Shown: positions 42,223-51,503, counted from the stretch's first letter. The stretch: DNA of 64,000 nt from Prescottella defluvii (GCF_000738775.1 NZ_JPOC01000003.1:1-64000); one strand, 5' to 3'. Program-made: numbers and translations. Notes: generated by a model from the sequence alone, not told the origin.

Positions 42223-42762
42223 TCAGCCGCGGGCGCGTGCCGCGTGCACCCGATCCCAGAGATGCCGGTCGGTGCGCGGACCGCCCCGGGTGTCGGCTCC
42301 GTAGCGGGCGATCTCCGCGTCGATGTCGAGCGGACGCGTCGGCGGCTGCGCCGGAACCAGTTCGTCGATCGCGAGGGCGTCGGGCACCAGCCAGCACACC
42401 TCGAACTCGATGCCATCGGGGTCACGGCCGTACAGCGCCTTGGTGGAACAGTGGTTGCTGGCGCCGGTCAGCGCGCCGGCGGCGAGCAGACGGTCCCACA
42501 TCTCGGCGAGCCCCGCGAGGGTGTCGACCTCCCACGCCAGGTGATAGAGGCCGACGTTGCCCGGGGTGACGCCGCTGCTCGGGTTCGGGCTCTGGAACAG
42601 GCCCAGATCGTGATCGTTCACCGAGTCCTGTGCCTGCAGGAACGCCGCGCCCGGGAATCCGCCGGGAAGTGCCTTGAACCCCAGCACATCCTGATAGAAC
42701 GCCAGACTGCGCTGCAGGTCCGACACGAACAGGACAGCGTGGTTGAGTCGCTCGATCGCCAA
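42223..42762 (-). CDS. VOC (glyoxalase/extradiol-dioxygenase-like) protein
   Basis: A 179-residue VOC-fold protein with metal ligands probably at His in IERLNHAVLFV, His in LYHLAWEVD and Glu in DGIEFEVCW. The C-terminal ~45 residues form an extra tail. The start is a TTG at 42762 with GGAGG nine bases before it, inside the last codons of the SDR gene; upstream residues are out of character. It is translated right after the SDR (5-base gap), so the two probably act on related substrates. Dioxygenase, epimerase or lyase activity is possible. Confidence 0.78.
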   Translation of the reverse strand: MAIERLNHAVLFVSDLQRSLAFYQDVLGFKALPGGFPGAAFLQAQDSVNDHDLGLFQSPNPSSGVTPGNVGLYHLAWEVDTLAGLAEMWDRLLAAGALTGASNHCSTKALYGRDPDGIEFEVCWLVPDALAIDELVPAQPPTRPLDIDAEIARYGADTRGGPRTDRHLWDRVHAARARG

Positions 42763-42767
42763 CGCGG

Positions 42768-43655
42768 TCAGCCTCCGAAGTTGTAGTTGACGCCGGTCAG
42801 TTGCTCCGACAGCGTCCACAATTGTCGCGCAACGCTCCGGTCGTGCGACTTCCGGTTCGAGGAAACCACTTTGGGATAGCCCCGCGTCTCGAACAGCGAC
42901 GACGGGCCGAGGTAGCTGCCGCCGGCCACGTCGGGCACGGTGGCGGCGTACAGCATCGGCAGCGCGCCCATCTCCGCCGACTGCGCGATCACCGGGTTGG
43001 CCAGCGCCATGACCCGGCTCGAGATCGACTCGGTGTGCGACTGCAGGTTCGTCGACGCGTACCCGGGATGCGACGCGAGCGCCCGGACATTCGAGCCCGA
43101 CGCCGACAGTTTGCGCTGCAACTCGTACGTGAACAACAGATTCGCGAGCTTGGACTGCCCGTAGGCGGGCCAGCGCCGGTAGGTCCGCCGCTCCCAGTTG
43201 AGGTCGTCGAGGTCGATGCTCCCGATCTTGTGCATCGCACTCGACATCGTCACGACCCGGTCGCGGATCTTGTCGAGCAGCAGCCCGGTGAGCGCGAAGT
43301 GGCCGAGGTGGTTGGTGCCGATCTGCATCTCGAACCCGTCGACGGTGCGGCGCAACGGCACCGCCATCACGCCGGCGTTGTTGACCAGCACGTCGAGCGA
43401 GTCGATCGAGGCGGCGAACTCCTGCACCGACGCCAGGTCGGCGAGATCCAGCTTGCGGACCTCGGCGTTCTCCCCCAGTCCGGCCGCGACGGCCCGCCCC
43501 TTGTCGACGTCACGGCACGCGAGCACGACGTGCGCCCCGGCCCGCGCGAGCGCCTTGGCGGCCTCCGCGCCCAGGCCGCTGTTCGCGCCGGTCACGACGA
43601 ACGTCCGGCCCCGCTGATCGACGATGTCCCGCGTGGTCCATGTGGTCATGGCCAC
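42768..43655 (-). CDS. SDR family oxidoreductase (retinol-dehydrogenase/WW-domain-oxidoreductase-like)
   Basis: A 295-residue short-chain dehydrogenase of the RDH/WWOX-like group: TGANSGLGAEAAKALA, LVNNAGVM, the Ser in VTMSSAMHK, Tyr-x3-Lys in AYGQSKLAN, and the typical HPGYASTNLQ loop. GTG at 43655 or ATG at 43649 could start it. It is followed immediately by the VOC gene. The substrate is unknown; lipid alcohols or aldehydes are usual guesses for this group. Confidence 0.86.
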   Translation of the reverse strand: MAMTTWTTRDIVDQRGRTFVVTGANSGLGAEAAKALARAGAHVVLACRDVDKGRAVAAGLGENAEVRKLDLADLASVQEFAASIDSLDVLVNNAGVMAVPLRRTVDGFEMQIGTNHLGHFALTGLLLDKIRDRVVTMSSAMHKIGSIDLDDLNWERRTYRRWPAYGQSKLANLLFTYELQRKLSASGSNVRALASHPGYASTNLQSHTESISSRVMALANPVIAQSAEMGALPMLYAATVPDVAGGSYLGPSSLFETRGYPKVVSSNRKSHDRSVARQLWTLSEQLTGVNYNFGG

Positions 43656-43707
43656 AGAGTACGGAAATCGTGATCAACGGGGCGTCAGTCCTACCGGAGT
43701 GGTCTCG

Positions 43708-44697
43708 TCACCACGCGTCGAGAGCGTTCAGGATCTGCGGCCGGGCCTGCCACAACTCCGCCGACCAGTACGGCCAGGAGTGAATGCCCGTGGCATTGAA
43801 CTTGAATGTCGCCGGGATTCCGAGGGTGGCGAGCCGAACCTGGAATGCCCGCGACGTGATCATCGAGACGAATTCGAGGCCCATACCCATCGTCGTGTTC
43901 CAGTAACCGATCGGATCCGACGGGCGGTCGTACACACCCGGGAGTCCGCTGCCCGACGAGACGTAGAGCGACATTCCCTGCAATTGCGGCGCCGAGACGA
44001 AGGGGTCGTTACGGAGCCACGCCGGATCCCAGGGGAAACCCCACATCGAATCGGCGTTGTAGCGGCCGACGTCGTACAGCGCCAACCGGATGGCCTCCCG
44101 CATCCCGGGCGCCGTCGTGTGCAGATAGCCCGACAGTGAACCCGCGAACTTGAACTGATCGCGGTGATAGGCCGCGAGCGTCATTGACGCCGTGCCACCC
44201 ATCGACAATCCCACGATCCCGGTATTCGCCCGATTCACACCGAATCTGGCGAGATAGTCGGGCAATTCACGGGTAAGGAATGTCTCCCACTTGTACGTGA
44301 ACTTCTGATTGTTGAAATTACTGGGGTTGTACCAGTCCGAATAGAAACTCGCCTCACCACCGACGGGCATGACGAGGGTGACATTGTCGCGCGCGAATTG
44401 TTCCATCGCGTTGGTCTCGAAGGTCCAGGCGTTGCGATCGTTCCCGGCCCGCATGCCGTCCAAGAGATACAGAGACGCATTGCCTCCACGCTCGGCCCAC
44501 TGGACCTGAACCTTGATGTCCCCCATCGAGGACGGAACCCACAGTTCCTGGTAGCCACCCCGCTGCACCTGACGGATCGGCTCGGCCGCCGCGATCGGCG
44601 CCGCCCCCACCGCCACCCCGGCGAACACGAGCAGTGCGGCGAGCAGAACCGCCACGGGGTTGTTCCAGATCCTCCGTCGATTTACGGCGAGATACAT
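43708..44697 (-). CDS. Secreted antigen-85-like esterase/mycolyltransferase
   Basis: A 329-residue exported alpha/beta hydrolase of the Ag85/corynebacterial mycolyltransferase family. The signal peptide is residues ~1-38 (AVLLAALLVFAGVAVGAAPI). The mature protein shows YLLDGMRAGNDRNAW (Ag85-type LLDGLRA..D) and the nucleophile elbow GLSMGG (Ser165); the catalytic His is probably in GIHSWPYW near residue 309. Such enzymes transfer mycolates to trehalose or arabinogalactan outside the membrane. GGAGG before the ATG at 44697 fixes the start. This supports a mycolic-acid-containing host. Confidence 0.9.
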   Translation of the reverse strand: MYLAVNRRRIWNNPVAVLLAALLVFAGVAVGAAPIAAAEPIRQVQRGGYQELWVPSSMGDIKVQVQWAERGGNASLYLLDGMRAGNDRNAWTFETNAMEQFARDNVTLVMPVGGEASFYSDWYNPSNFNNQKFTYKWETFLTRELPDYLARFGVNRANTGIVGLSMGGTASMTLAAYHRDQFKFAGSLSGYLHTTAPGMREAIRLALYDVGRYNADSMWGFPWDPAWLRNDPFVSAPQLQGMSLYVSSGSGLPGVYDRPSDPIGYWNTTMGMGLEFVSMITSRAFQVRLATLGIPATFKFNATGIHSWPYWSAELWQARPQILNALDAW

Positions 44698-45080
44698 CCC
44701 AACTTCTTCCTCCACGAGCCGCCGATCTCGACGAACAAAACGAATCCGACCACACGATTGATCTTCCGCGCACACCGATGCGTTAACACTCGCGAATGTG
44801 GCAAATCTCTCGAAATTCGAATTCATGAGAATTTCATGAGAATTTCCGGGAATCGGCCGAAGTCGTGCTACGCCACCCCGACCCCCGCCGACAGCGCGCG
44901 CGGCGCGGATTCGCGACCGCAGCGCACCGGCGTGACGACGGCCCAGCCACCCACCCCTCGAGGGCGGCACGCGCCGAAACTTACCGAAGGGTAAGTTACG
45001 GCCGTGTGCACGTCAACGACTTGCGCACAACTCGCGCCCGCGCCCTGGGCCGCGTGCCCGCCGGCGGGTACCGTCGGCGT
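44698..45080. promoter_or_regulatory. Divergent region between mycolyl esterase and RluA genes
   Basis: 383 bases without a gene. An AT-rich stretch (44800-44860) holds direct repeats TTCATGAGAA-TTTCATGAGAA and near-palindromic GAAATTCGAATTC. AACTTACC-GAAG-GGTAAGTT (44978-44997) is a perfect 8-bp inverted repeat about 85 bases before the RluA start, a candidate operator. The AT-rich part probably holds the esterase promoter. Confidence 0.45.
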
Positions 45081-45974
45081 GTGCCCGCCGCTCCCCTGCC
45101 CGTCCGCGACGGCCTCAACCCCACCCGGCTCCGGCTGCCGAACGACACGTCGTGGCCCACCACGGTCGCCTACCTGCTGGACCGCTTCCCCGACGACGCG
45201 GCGCGCCTGCTCGAGAAGACCGACGCCGGTGAGATCGTCGACGAACACGGCTCCCCGATCACCCGGACGACTGAGTACCGCCGGCACGGGTTCGTCTACC
45301 TGTACCGCGATCCCCCGGCGGAGAAGCGGGTGCCGTTCGAGATCGAGATCCTGCACCGCGACGAGAACCTCCTCGTCGTCGACAAACCGCACTTCCTCGC
45401 GAGCACCCCACGCGGGGCCTACGTCGTCGAGTCGGCGCTGGTCCGCCTGCGCCGCGATCTCGACCTACCCGAACTCACCCCCGCGCACCGCCTGGACCGG
45501 ATCACCGCGGGCGTGCTGGTGCTCACCGTCCGCCAGGAGGCACGACGGGCCTACCAGTCGCTGTTCGACGAGCGTCGTGTGACGAAGGAGTACGAGGCCT
45601 TGGCCCGCCACGATCCGAGCGTGCAGCTGCCCACCACCGTTTGCAGTCGAATCATCAAGGAGCGCGGCGTCTTACAGGCCCGCGAGGTCCCCGGAATCCC
45701 GAACGCCGAGAGCCGGATCGAACTGATCGGGACGCGGGACGGCATCGGCCGGTACCGTCTCCTGCCGCACACGGGCAAGACCCATCAGCTGCGACTGCAC
45801 ATGAGTTCGCTAGGCCTTCCGATCCTCGGCGACAACTTCTACCCGGAGTTCTACGACGTCGCGGGCGACGACTACTCGGCGCCCCTGCAACTCCTCGCGC
45901 GCAGCATCGAGTTCGACGACCCATTCACCGGCACGCGCCGCCGCTTCGAGAGTCGTCGCACGCTCGAGGTCTGA
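45081..45974 (+). CDS. RluA family pseudouridine synthase
   Basis: A 297-residue RNA pseudouridine synthase. The catalytic Asp lies in AHRLDRITAGVLVLT. The YEALARHD, RLLPHTGKTHQLRLHMSSLG and LGDNFYPE segments match the RluA class. There is no S4 domain. The GTG at 45081 is chosen because residues before it are low-complexity; an in-frame GTG at 45003 is also possible. It modifies uridines in rRNA or tRNA; the site cannot be predicted. Confidence 0.88.
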   Translation: MPAAPLPVRDGLNPTRLRLPNDTSWPTTVAYLLDRFPDDAARLLEKTDAGEIVDEHGSPITRTTEYRRHGFVYLYRDPPAEKRVPFEIEILHRDENLLVVDKPHFLASTPRGAYVVESALVRLRRDLDLPELTPAHRLDRITAGVLVLTVRQEARRAYQSLFDERRVTKEYEALARHDPSVQLPTTVCSRIIKERGVLQAREVPGIPNAESRIELIGTRDGIGRYRLLPHTGKTHQLRLHMSSLGLPILGDNFYPEFYDVAGDDYSAPLQLLARSIEFDDPFTGTRRRFESRRTLEV

Positions 45975-46085
45975 CCGCACCCCTTTCCCGCTCCGTGGTG
46001 GAACCCGGTCCCGCCATACCAAGCAAGTGCTAGGTTGCCTGGGGGTTCACGAGAACACCCACCCCACGACACCCGGGAGCACGCC

Positions 46086-46862
46086 GTGACCACCTCATCG
46101 TCGAGTTCGACGCCCACCACCGCCCTCGTCACCGGCGGCACCGGCGGCATCGGCGCCGCCGTCGTCCGCCGTCTCGCCGCCCAGGGCCACAACGTGGTCC
46201 TCACCTACCGGTCCAACGCCGAGGCCGCGACCGAACTGGTCACCGAGATCGAGGAACTCGGGGTCCGGGGCGCCGCCCACCGCGTCGATCTGTGCGACGT
46301 CGATCAGCTGGGCGACCTGGTCCGCACCGTCACCGCCGACTTCGGCGACCTCTCGATCCTGGTCCACGCCGCCGGACCGCACATTCCGATGGTTCACCTG
46401 TCCCGCATCGAACCGTCCACGTACGCAGAGCATCTCAACGCCGAGGCGACCGCGTTCTTCACCGTCGTGCAGGCATGCCTGCCGGCACTGCGGGAGGCGT
46501 CGGGCTCCGTGGTCGCGGTGACCACCGCCGCCACCGACCGCTACCCGGTGCGTGACGGCCTGTCCGCCGGCACCAAGGGCGCCGTCGAGGCCCTCGTGCG
46601 CGGATTCGCGGCCGAGGAGGGACGCTACGGCGTCCGCTTCAACGCCGTCGGGCCCGGCATGCTCACCGACGGCATGGCCGAACGCCTGATCAGCTCACAG
46701 AGCCTCGACCAGCGGGCCCTCGACGTCACACTGAGCCGCATCCCCTTGCAGAAGTTCGGCACCGCTGTCGACATCGCGGAGGCCGTCCACTTCCTCGCCA
46801 GCGACAAGGCCGGATTCGTCACGGGACAGAAGCTCAACGTCGACGGCGGCTACACCGTCTGA
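46086..46862 (+). CDS. Atypical SDR family protein lacking the catalytic Tyr
   Basis: A 258-residue SDR fold protein: TGGTGGIGAAVVRRL cofactor motif, VHAAGPHIP instead of NNAG, and a C-terminal FLASDKAGFVTGQKLNVDGG as in FabG-like proteins. At the active site, where Tyr-x3-Lys is expected, the sequence is GLSAGTKGAVEAL, so Ser replaces Tyr while the Lys is kept. GGGAGC precedes the GTG at 46086. Activity may be altered or structural, or another Tyr (RYPVRDG, 11 residues before the Lys) may serve. It is convergent with a TetR gene. Confidence 0.8.
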   Translation: MTTSSSSSTPTTALVTGGTGGIGAAVVRRLAAQGHNVVLTYRSNAEAATELVTEIEELGVRGAAHRVDLCDVDQLGDLVRTVTADFGDLSILVHAAGPHIPMVHLSRIEPSTYAEHLNAEATAFFTVVQACLPALREASGSVVAVTTAATDRYPVRDGLSAGTKGAVEALVRGFAAEEGRYGVRFNAVGPGMLTDGMAERLISSQSLDQRALDVTLSRIPLQKFGTAVDIAEAVHFLASDKAGFVTGQKLNVDGGYTV

Positions 46863-46881
46863 TCGCGCGACCGGCTCGGGT

Positions 46882-47448
46882 TCACGGCAGGATCATCCGG
46901 GCCGAGCACTCGAGCCGGTCCGCGATGTGCCCGTACGAGTCGTAGCCCATGCCGGCGCGCAACAGTGCACCCGCGTAGAGCATCTCGAGCGCCTCGAGCA
47001 GATCGTCGTCGGGCTCCGGACCGAGCGCTTCGAGCAGTCGCTTCCGGATCTCGATGCCGATCCGCATCCGCAGGTGCGTCACGTCCGGGTCGCGGCCGAG
47101 CAGCGCGGTGGTGACCGCGGCAGCCAGCTCCGGCTCGTCCGACACCAGGAGCGCGACGCTGCGCAGCACCCCGACGACCCGCGTCGTGCGGTCGTCGGAC
47201 GGCTCGGAATCACTCGGCATGGCCGAGAGTCGACGCCAGAACACCTCCGCCACCAGGTGTTCCTTGGACGAGAAGTAGGTGTACGCCGTGGCCGGCGCGA
47301 CCCCCGCCTGCGCCGCCACCAAACGAACGGTCAATCCGGCGAAACCGTTCTCCCGAAGCACCTCCACCGCGCAGCGGGTGAGGCGGGAGACCGTCTCCGC
47401 CTGCTTGGACGTCAGACGGCGGCGGGTCGATTCGAAATTGCCAGACAC
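46882..47448 (-). CDS. TetR family regulator, third gene of the hsaA-like operon
   Basis: A 188-residue TetR protein with HTH TVRLVAAQAGVAPATAYTYFSS (residues ~38-59). The GTG at 47448 has CCTCCGGAC upstream but no clear ribosome site; it starts 11 bases after the stop of the flavoprotein gene, so it is probably translated from the same mRNA. It may repress its own operon. Confidence 0.82.
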   Translation of the reverse strand: MSGNFESTRRRLTSKQAETVSRLTRCAVEVLRENGFAGLTVRLVAAQAGVAPATAYTYFSSKEHLVAEVFWRRLSAMPSDSEPSDDRTTRVVGVLRSVALLVSDEPELAAAVTTALLGRDPDVTHLRMRIGIEIRKRLLEALGPEPDDDLLEALEMLYAGALLRAGMGYDSYGHIADRLECSARMILP

Positions 47449-47459
47449 ATGTCCGGAGG

Positions 47460-49082
47460 CTACGCGACGGTGGAACTCCGAGCGACGACGGCCCCTGCTC
47501 GACGTCCCGAGTACACGCAGTCCGCGATCGACAGGCCGCTGACGTACGACTGCGAACAGATCCCCACCGCGTTGCGGCCGGCGGCGTACAGGCCCGGGAT
47601 CGGACTGCCGTCCTCCCCGGTCACCGCGCCGGTCTGCTCGTCGACGACCAGCCCGCCCAACGTGAGCACCGGGCACGGGAACCCGGCCTGCACACGAATC
47701 GAGCAGTCGAACGCGTAGAAGGGCCCGTCGACCAGCGGCGTGACATGCGCGGCGTCCTTGCCCATCACGTCGGGGCGACCGTCGCGCCGGTCCGCGTTGT
47801 ACCGATCGAGGGTGCGCGCCAGCCCCACCGGATCGATCCCGGTGCGGCGGGCCAAGTCCTCGGCGGTGGCACCCTTCTTGTGTCCGACGCTGAACAGGTA
47901 CGTGGTCTGCAACCGCTGGAACCACAACGTCTGCTCGGGCACCTGACGCTTCGCGTCGGCCAGGACTCGGGAATCGACGACCAGGTACGCGGCCACATCC
48001 GTCTGCTCGGCGATGTGCTCACCGATCTTCGCGCCGTAGTACAACTCGTTGCAGATGCGTTCGCCCTCCTTGTTGACGAGGATGCCCTCCGTCATCGCGA
48101 TCGGCGGATTGAAGAACCGCCACGCCGACACCCGCTCCATCCGGTCGGTCGCGCCGCCCACCGACTGCCCCAACCGGATGCCGCTGCCGTCGTCGCCGAT
48201 CGTTCCCAGCGCGGTGCCGCCGAGGTACCGCGGCGCGTGTTCCTTCAGCATCTCCCGGTTGAAGGCGAACCCACCGGCGGCGAGGATGACGCCCTTGCGG
48301 GCCCGGTACCGCCGAACCACCGAGTGCTCACGCTCGATGCGGCCGATCGGGCCGTCCATGAGCCGGCCGATCGGCCGGTAGTACAGGTTCATCTTGCGGT
48401 TCCACGAGCCGAGCACCCGGTGCAGAACACGGCGCACGGTCGCCCGCGGATCCACCTCCCGGCACTCGATTCCGATCACGGTGCCGCCGTCGTCGGTGAT
48501 GAGCGACGTGACCGTGGTCTGCCGGCGCACATCGATCCGCCGCTTGCGGGCGGCCTTCTCCATCGCGGAGAAGAAGACCTTGCCCGACGTCCCCCGCCCC
48601 TTGGTGCGGTGCCCGCGCGGCGCCGGTTCGGCGACATCCTTGTACGGCGGCGCCAGTTCGTTGCCCGAGTAGTACAGGTAGTAGTCGTTGGTGGGGTACG
48701 ACGTCTTCCGCGGCGCCATGCTGCCCTCGAACGGCACCCCCAGCCCCTCGAGCCACTGCAGGTTCTCGACGCTGCGCTCGCAGAAATCGTCGAGCAGTTC
48801 GTCCGAGACCACACCCGACGTCTCGAGCCCGAGGTACTCGAACATGTTCGCCGGGGTGTCGTTGTCGAACCCGGCCTCCTTCTGCTGCGTCGTGCCGCCG
48901 CCCGCGTAGTAGATGCCGCCGCTGATCGCCGTGGCGCCGCCTCCGTCGAAACGCTCCACCACCAGCACCTGCGCGCCCCGGTCCGACGCCTCGATCGCCG
49001 CGCTGGCACCGGCCGCACCGAAGCCGACGACCACGACGTCCGCCTCGCCGTCCCAGCGCTCGGACTCACTGTGCACCTGCAT
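47460..49082 (-). CDS. FAD-dependent 3-ketosteroid dehydrogenase, Delta4-(5alpha)-KSTD-like
   Basis: A 540-residue flavoprotein. The FAD dinucleotide motif is VVVGFGAAGASAAIEA near residue 20, and GLYAAGRNAVGICS forms the second FAD contact. The C-terminal active-site stretch QSYVSGLSIADC has a Tyr-x-Ser like the Tyr466/Ser468 pair of 3-ketosteroid Delta4-(5alpha)-dehydrogenase from R. jostii, rather than the GNxSAxVMG ending of Delta1-KstD. It would introduce the 4,5 double bond into 5alpha-3-ketosteroids. GAGGAGACGG precedes the ATG at 49082. It lies between the HsaA-like and TetR genes. The steroid assignment is by family; Delta1 activity is not excluded. Confidence 0.8.
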   Translation of the reverse strand: MQVHSESERWDGEADVVVVGFGAAGASAAIEASDRGAQVLVVERFDGGGATAISGGIYYAGGGTTQQKEAGFDNDTPANMFEYLGLETSGVVSDELLDDFCERSVENLQWLEGLGVPFEGSMAPRKTSYPTNDYYLYYSGNELAPPYKDVAEPAPRGHRTKGRGTSGKVFFSAMEKAARKRRIDVRRQTTVTSLITDDGGTVIGIECREVDPRATVRRVLHRVLGSWNRKMNLYYRPIGRLMDGPIGRIEREHSVVRRYRARKGVILAAGGFAFNREMLKEHAPRYLGGTALGTIGDDGSGIRLGQSVGGATDRMERVSAWRFFNPPIAMTEGILVNKEGERICNELYYGAKIGEHIAEQTDVAAYLVVDSRVLADAKRQVPEQTLWFQRLQTTYLFSVGHKKGATAEDLARRTGIDPVGLARTLDRYNADRRDGRPDVMGKDAAHVTPLVDGPFYAFDCSIRVQAGFPCPVLTLGGLVVDEQTGAVTGEDGSPIPGLYAAGRNAVGICSQSYVSGLSIADCVYSGRRAGAVVARSSTVA

Positions 49083-49117
49083 GTTCCGTCTCCTCGTCGA
49101 TTCGGTCGCCTCGCGTG

Positions 49118-50293
49118 TCACACCCACGCGTCGCGGATGTCCTGTCCCAGTTCGCTCCGCCCGAAGAGCGCCAGCGCTTGATGCGGGTCGTTGATCACGT
49201 GCGCCCGGCCCGCGTGTGCGTCACGCCAGAACCGCTGCATCGGTGTCCCCCGACGCAGCGCGCCACCACCGGCATGGTCGAACAACCGATCGATCGCGGC
49301 GACCGCCATCCCGGTGGCACTCACCTGATCCCGCCGAATCTTCGCGCGCAACGACAACGGCAGTCGGTCGCCGTTCTCGGCGAGCTCCGTCAACCGGGAG
49401 ATGTTGCTGTCCAACTGCATCCAGGCGAGTTCGATGTCGCGGGCGGACTCGGCGAGGGCCACGTGCATGTGGTTCCCGTCGGCAGTGCGCCCACCGATCG
49501 GCATCTGCACCCGCTCCGCGATCAACGATGTGAACGCGGAGTACATGCCGTCGGCCATTCCCACGATCGGTGCCGAGATGGCGGTGGAGAACACGACAGA
49601 GAACGGAAGCCGGTACAGCGGAGATGGATTCGCGTCCTGCCCCGGTCCGACGCACTGCACGGTCGAGGCGAAGCTCAGGGTGCGGTACTCGGGCACGAAG
49701 GCGTCGTCGATCACGATGTCGTTGCTACCGGTGCCCCGCAGTCCGACCGTGTCCCAGACGTCGTCGACCGTGTAGTCGCGGGCCGGCACGAGGAACGTGC
49801 GGAAATCGATCGGATCGCCGGCGTCGTCGACGACCAGACCACCCACCAGCACCCAGTCGGCATGCGCGGACCCCGACGAATAACTCCACCGCCCGGAGAA
49901 GAAGTACCCGCCGTCGGAGGCGATGGCACGGCCCATCGGCGCGTACGCCGAGGACAACAAGGTGTCCGGGTTCTCACCCCACACGTCCTGCTGGGCGCGG
50001 GGATCGAACAGCGCCAGGTGCCACGGGTGGACACCCACGACGGATGCGACCCACCCCGTGGAACCGCAGGCACTTGCCAGCGACCGCACCGCCGCGTAGT
50101 AGTCCCGCGGATCGGCCTCGTACCCCCCGAAACGACTCGGTTGCAGCATCCGGAAGTGCCCGGCATCGGTGAGCCTGCGGACCACGTCGACCGGGACCTG
50201 CCGCGCGTCCTCGACGTCCTGGGCACGTTCGCGCAACTCCGGCAGGAGCGCCTCGATGTCGCGCAGTACATCCGCGACTTGCCGGTCACCCAT
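49118..50293 (-). CDS. Flavin-dependent monooxygenase, HsaA-like
   Basis: A 391-residue acyl-CoA-dehydrogenase-fold oxygenase component close to HsaA, which hydroxylates the phenolic ring of 3-HSA in steroid breakdown with reductase HsaB. Matching segments include LASACGSTGWVASVVGVH, the LRGTGSND flavin loop and PMQRFWRDAHAGRAH near the end. The ATG at 50293 gives the HsaA-like N-terminus; a start at 50329 is possible. No hsaB, hsaC or hsaD lies near, so this is a paralogue outside the main steroid cluster, possibly for another phenolic steroid or aromatic. Confidence 0.83.
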   Translation of the reverse strand: MGDRQVADVLRDIEALLPELRERAQDVEDARQVPVDVVRRLTDAGHFRMLQPSRFGGYEADPRDYYAAVRSLASACGSTGWVASVVGVHPWHLALFDPRAQQDVWGENPDTLLSSAYAPMGRAIASDGGYFFSGRWSYSSGSAHADWVLVGGLVVDDAGDPIDFRTFLVPARDYTVDDVWDTVGLRGTGSNDIVIDDAFVPEYRTLSFASTVQCVGPGQDANPSPLYRLPFSVVFSTAISAPIVGMADGMYSAFTSLIAERVQMPIGGRTADGNHMHVALAESARDIELAWMQLDSNISRLTELAENGDRLPLSLRAKIRRDQVSATGMAVAAIDRLFDHAGGGALRRGTPMQRFWRDAHAGRAHVINDPHQALALFGRSELGQDIRDAWV

Positions 50294-50616
50294 CGAGCCC
50301 CAATCCCAACCGAGGTCGCCCCCGGCCACGTCCGCACCGACCGATATCTCGGACGATCACCTGCACTGGCCCAGAGATTAGAACAGGGTACAAATTTTGT
50401 CGATCATCGGCGCAGGAAACCGCTCAGCGTCCCGTCGTGGGCGAGCCACCGAACCGACACCAGACATACCGCCCCAACTGGCACGACAGCACGAGGAGCC
50501 CGCCGGACCGACCCGCCGGACCACCCCGCGCCCCATCGCTCGTCGAGGCCGTGCCGTGGGGGTGGAATCTGTTCTAGATTCTCGGGTGACGGGCGAGCGA
50601 GGCCCCCGTCCGACAG
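50294..50616. promoter_or_regulatory. Promoter region of the HsaA-like operon with KstR-like sites
   Basis: 323 bases without a gene. TAGAACAGGGTACA (50379-50392) fits the KstR consensus TnnAACnnGTTnnA with one mismatch and lies ~85 bases before the HsaA-like start. GAATC-TGTTCTA-GATTC (50565-50581), just after the KstR-like tetR gene stop, holds a matching TGTTCTA half-site. Confidence 0.55.
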
Positions 50617-51219
50617 TCAGCCGTAGTCGGCGAGCACCAGCCGGGCGACGTCATCGACATTGCGCACGGCCTGCGCGTAGCTGATCCGCCCCGCGACCCA
50701 GAACGTCATGGCCGACAGCATGGCCCCGTCGATCGCGAGGATCGCCGTGCGCGCCACGTCGCCGGGGACGCCGTCCATCAACTCGCGCACCGCAGCGTGA
50801 TTGTCCGCGGCCCGACACCGCATCGACTCGCGCACGTAGGGGTCGGACGACATCGCGAGTTCGAGGTCGAGGCGCGCGAAGTTGGGGCCTCGCCGAAAGG
50901 CCCGCATCTGCCGCCGGTACAGCGCCACCACCCGGTCCAGAACACTGCGCGGATCCGGCGTCCCGGATTCGCGGGCCCGCCGACGCTCGGCGTCCAGCTT
51001 GCGCGACAGCCGATCGTTCCACGCCACCATCGACGCAGCCATCAGGTGCGCCTTGGTCGGGAAGTACCGGTACAAGGTGCCCAGCGCCACCCGCGACCGC
51101 TCGGACACCTCCCGCATCTGGATCCGGTCCGGCTCCACCTCCTGCAGCAACTCGATCACGGCGTCCGTCAACGCCGCACGCCGCGCACGTTGGTTCGACG
51201 TCATCTCCGTGGTCGCCAT
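50617..51219 (-). CDS. TetR family regulator, KstR-like
   Basis: A 200-residue TetR protein. The HTH and following segment (QMREVSERSRVALGTLYRYF, then PTKAHLM) closely resemble mycobacterial KstR, the cholesterol-catabolism repressor. The ATG at 51219 is preferred; the open frame to 51402 crosses an AT-rich promoter region with GAAAC-N9-GTTTC (about 51302-51320). It is upstream of, and on the same strand as, the HsaA-like operon, whose promoter has KstR-type sites. The likely effector class is steroid CoA thioesters, inferred from similarity. Confidence 0.83.
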   Translation of the reverse strand: MATTEMTSNQRARRAALTDAVIELLQEVEPDRIQMREVSERSRVALGTLYRYFPTKAHLMAASMVAWNDRLSRKLDAERRRARESGTPDPRSVLDRVVALYRRQMRAFRRGPNFARLDLELAMSSDPYVRESMRCRAADNHAAVRELMDGVPGDVARTAILAIDGAMLSAMTFWVAGRISYAQAVRNVDDVARLVLADYG

Positions 51220-51503
51220 CGGGGCCTCGCAGTCAGGTCGCACCCGGTCACGGTAGCCGAGCCACGGACCCGCGAGAGGTCCCCGCCCCACCCACCGATT
51301 TGAAACTATATTCTTGTTTCTACCGAAAGGCCCTTGCTCTATATAGGTTTCGACGACCGATTCGTACTGCCGAGTAACCGACCGTCGGTGGTCGGAGACC
51401 ACCTCCAGCTTGGCGCGACGGCGGCCGGGTGGGTATAACTCAGGTACTACTCGATACTCATCACAGGACCGGATCTCCGACTCGGCCGACGACTGGAGGG
51501 CAC

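Noticed and set aside
46882-47925. A 347-residue TetR with a long N-terminal extension
   Set aside because: The extension is an antisense-type Arg/Gly-rich frame overlapping the flavoprotein gene; the GTG at 47448 gives a normal TetR length.
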